Shown here piece by piece: positions 6,483-6,602 of a stretch of DNA of 6,602 nt (the stretch's first letter is position 1; each line of letters starts with the position of its first letter). The notes beneath the pieces were generated by a model. It did not search any database and had not been told where the DNA came from. It worked only from the letters and a program-made list of their open reading frames with translations. Position numbers and translations under genes: made by a program. This DNA comes from Actinomycetota bacterium (lineage in GTDB: Bacteria > Actinomycetota > Thermoleophilia > Gaiellales > Gaiellaceae): contig JACCYG010000371.1 of assembly GCA_013696595.1 (NCBI GenBank), positions 1 to 6,602 of the forward strand, read 5' to 3'.

Positions 6483-6602
6483 ATGGGCCGGCTCGACGAC
6501 AAGGTCGCAGTGATCACGGGTGCCGCCGGCGGGATCGGCCGCGAGGCGGCCATCCTTTTCTCGGAGGAGGGCGCGAGCGTCTGCATCGGGGACGTGAGCG
6601 AG
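6483..6602 (+). CDS. Short-chain dehydrogenase/reductase (SDR), N-terminal fragment
   Basis: Only the first 40 residues are inside the window; the frame is still open at the end. LDDKVAVITGAAGGIGREAA shows the first strand and the TGxxxGIG cofactor-binding turn (T12-G19) of classical SDRs. An acidic residue at the end of the second strand (IGDVSE, D37) indicates preference for NAD(H) over NADP(H). The ATG at 6483 fits the usual SDR N-terminus; a weak GGCGG lies upstream. It sits 13 nt after the lipoprotein stop. A classical SDR also follows the ligase-amidotransferase-aldehyde dehydrogenase trio in the M. tuberculosis glnA4 region, so it may belong to the amine pathway, for example by oxidising an alcohol to an aldehyde. 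The substrate cannot be told from this fragment. Confidence 0.88.
   Translation, partial: MGRLDDKVAVITGAAGGIGREAAILFSEEGASVCIGDVSE

Noticed and set aside
5885..6586. A 233-codon open frame on the minus strand across the lipoprotein gene and the SDR start
   Set aside because: It runs antisense to a lipobox-bearing gene and to an SDR with a clear cofactor motif. Its product has low-complexity Arg/Ala/Pro stretches and no recognisable motif.

Overview
The window comes from a very GC-rich bacterial chromosome. The dense coding, frequent GTG starts, ATGA overlaps and apparently leaderless genes all suggest an actinobacterium, perhaps a deep-branching soil lineage such as Thermoleophilia/Gaiellales. 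That placement is an inference, because there is no rRNA or marker gene here.

Layout. (1) Positions 2-645, plus strand: the C-terminal end of a DUF429-type protein, overlapped by a small 134-aa protein I do not recognise, followed by a perfect 12-bp hairpin at 648-678. (2) Positions 692-2236, minus strand: a 12-TM APC-superfamily permease that closely resembles ethanolamine permeases (Eat type). (3) Positions 2237-2348: a 112-nt divergent control region with a good minus-strand promoter whose spacer contains a 10-bp palindrome. (4) Positions 2349-5750, plus strand: a tight operon of a glutamine-synthetase-like gamma-glutamyl-amine ligase, a class I glutamine amidotransferase-like (peptidase C26) hydrolase and an aldehyde dehydrogenase. 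The spacings are 10 nt and then a 4-nt ATGA overlap. (5) Positions 5742-5787: an 18-bp tandem repeat that includes the dehydrogenase stop codon. The rest of the gap up to 5971 is GC-rich, holds no gene, and ends in a -10-like element. (6) Positions 5972-6469: a small lipoprotein gene. Thirteen nt further on begins a short-chain dehydrogenase (SDR), cut by the window end.

How the genes fit together. The ligase, hydrolase and aldehyde dehydrogenase form the core of a gamma-glutamylation route for amine catabolism. An amine is imported and capped with glutamate, its free end is oxidised through an aldehyde to an acid, and glutamate is released by hydrolysis. The best-known version is the E. coli Puu pathway for putrescine. 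A related route for ethanolamine has been proposed in Streptomyces coelicolor around GlnA4. The gene order ligase, amidotransferase, aldehyde dehydrogenase, SDR also matches the glnA4 (Rv2860c)-Rv2859c-aldC-Rv2857c cluster of Mycobacterium tuberculosis as I recall it, here with a lipoprotein gene inserted before the SDR. The ethanolamine-type permease makes ethanolamine or a similar small amino alcohol the leading substrate guess. The window contains no Puu-type flavin oxidase, no ethanolamine ammonia-lyase and no transcription regulator. The aldehyde-forming step is therefore not identified, and the SDR is a possible candidate. I see no mobile element, CRISPR array, tRNA or rRNA.
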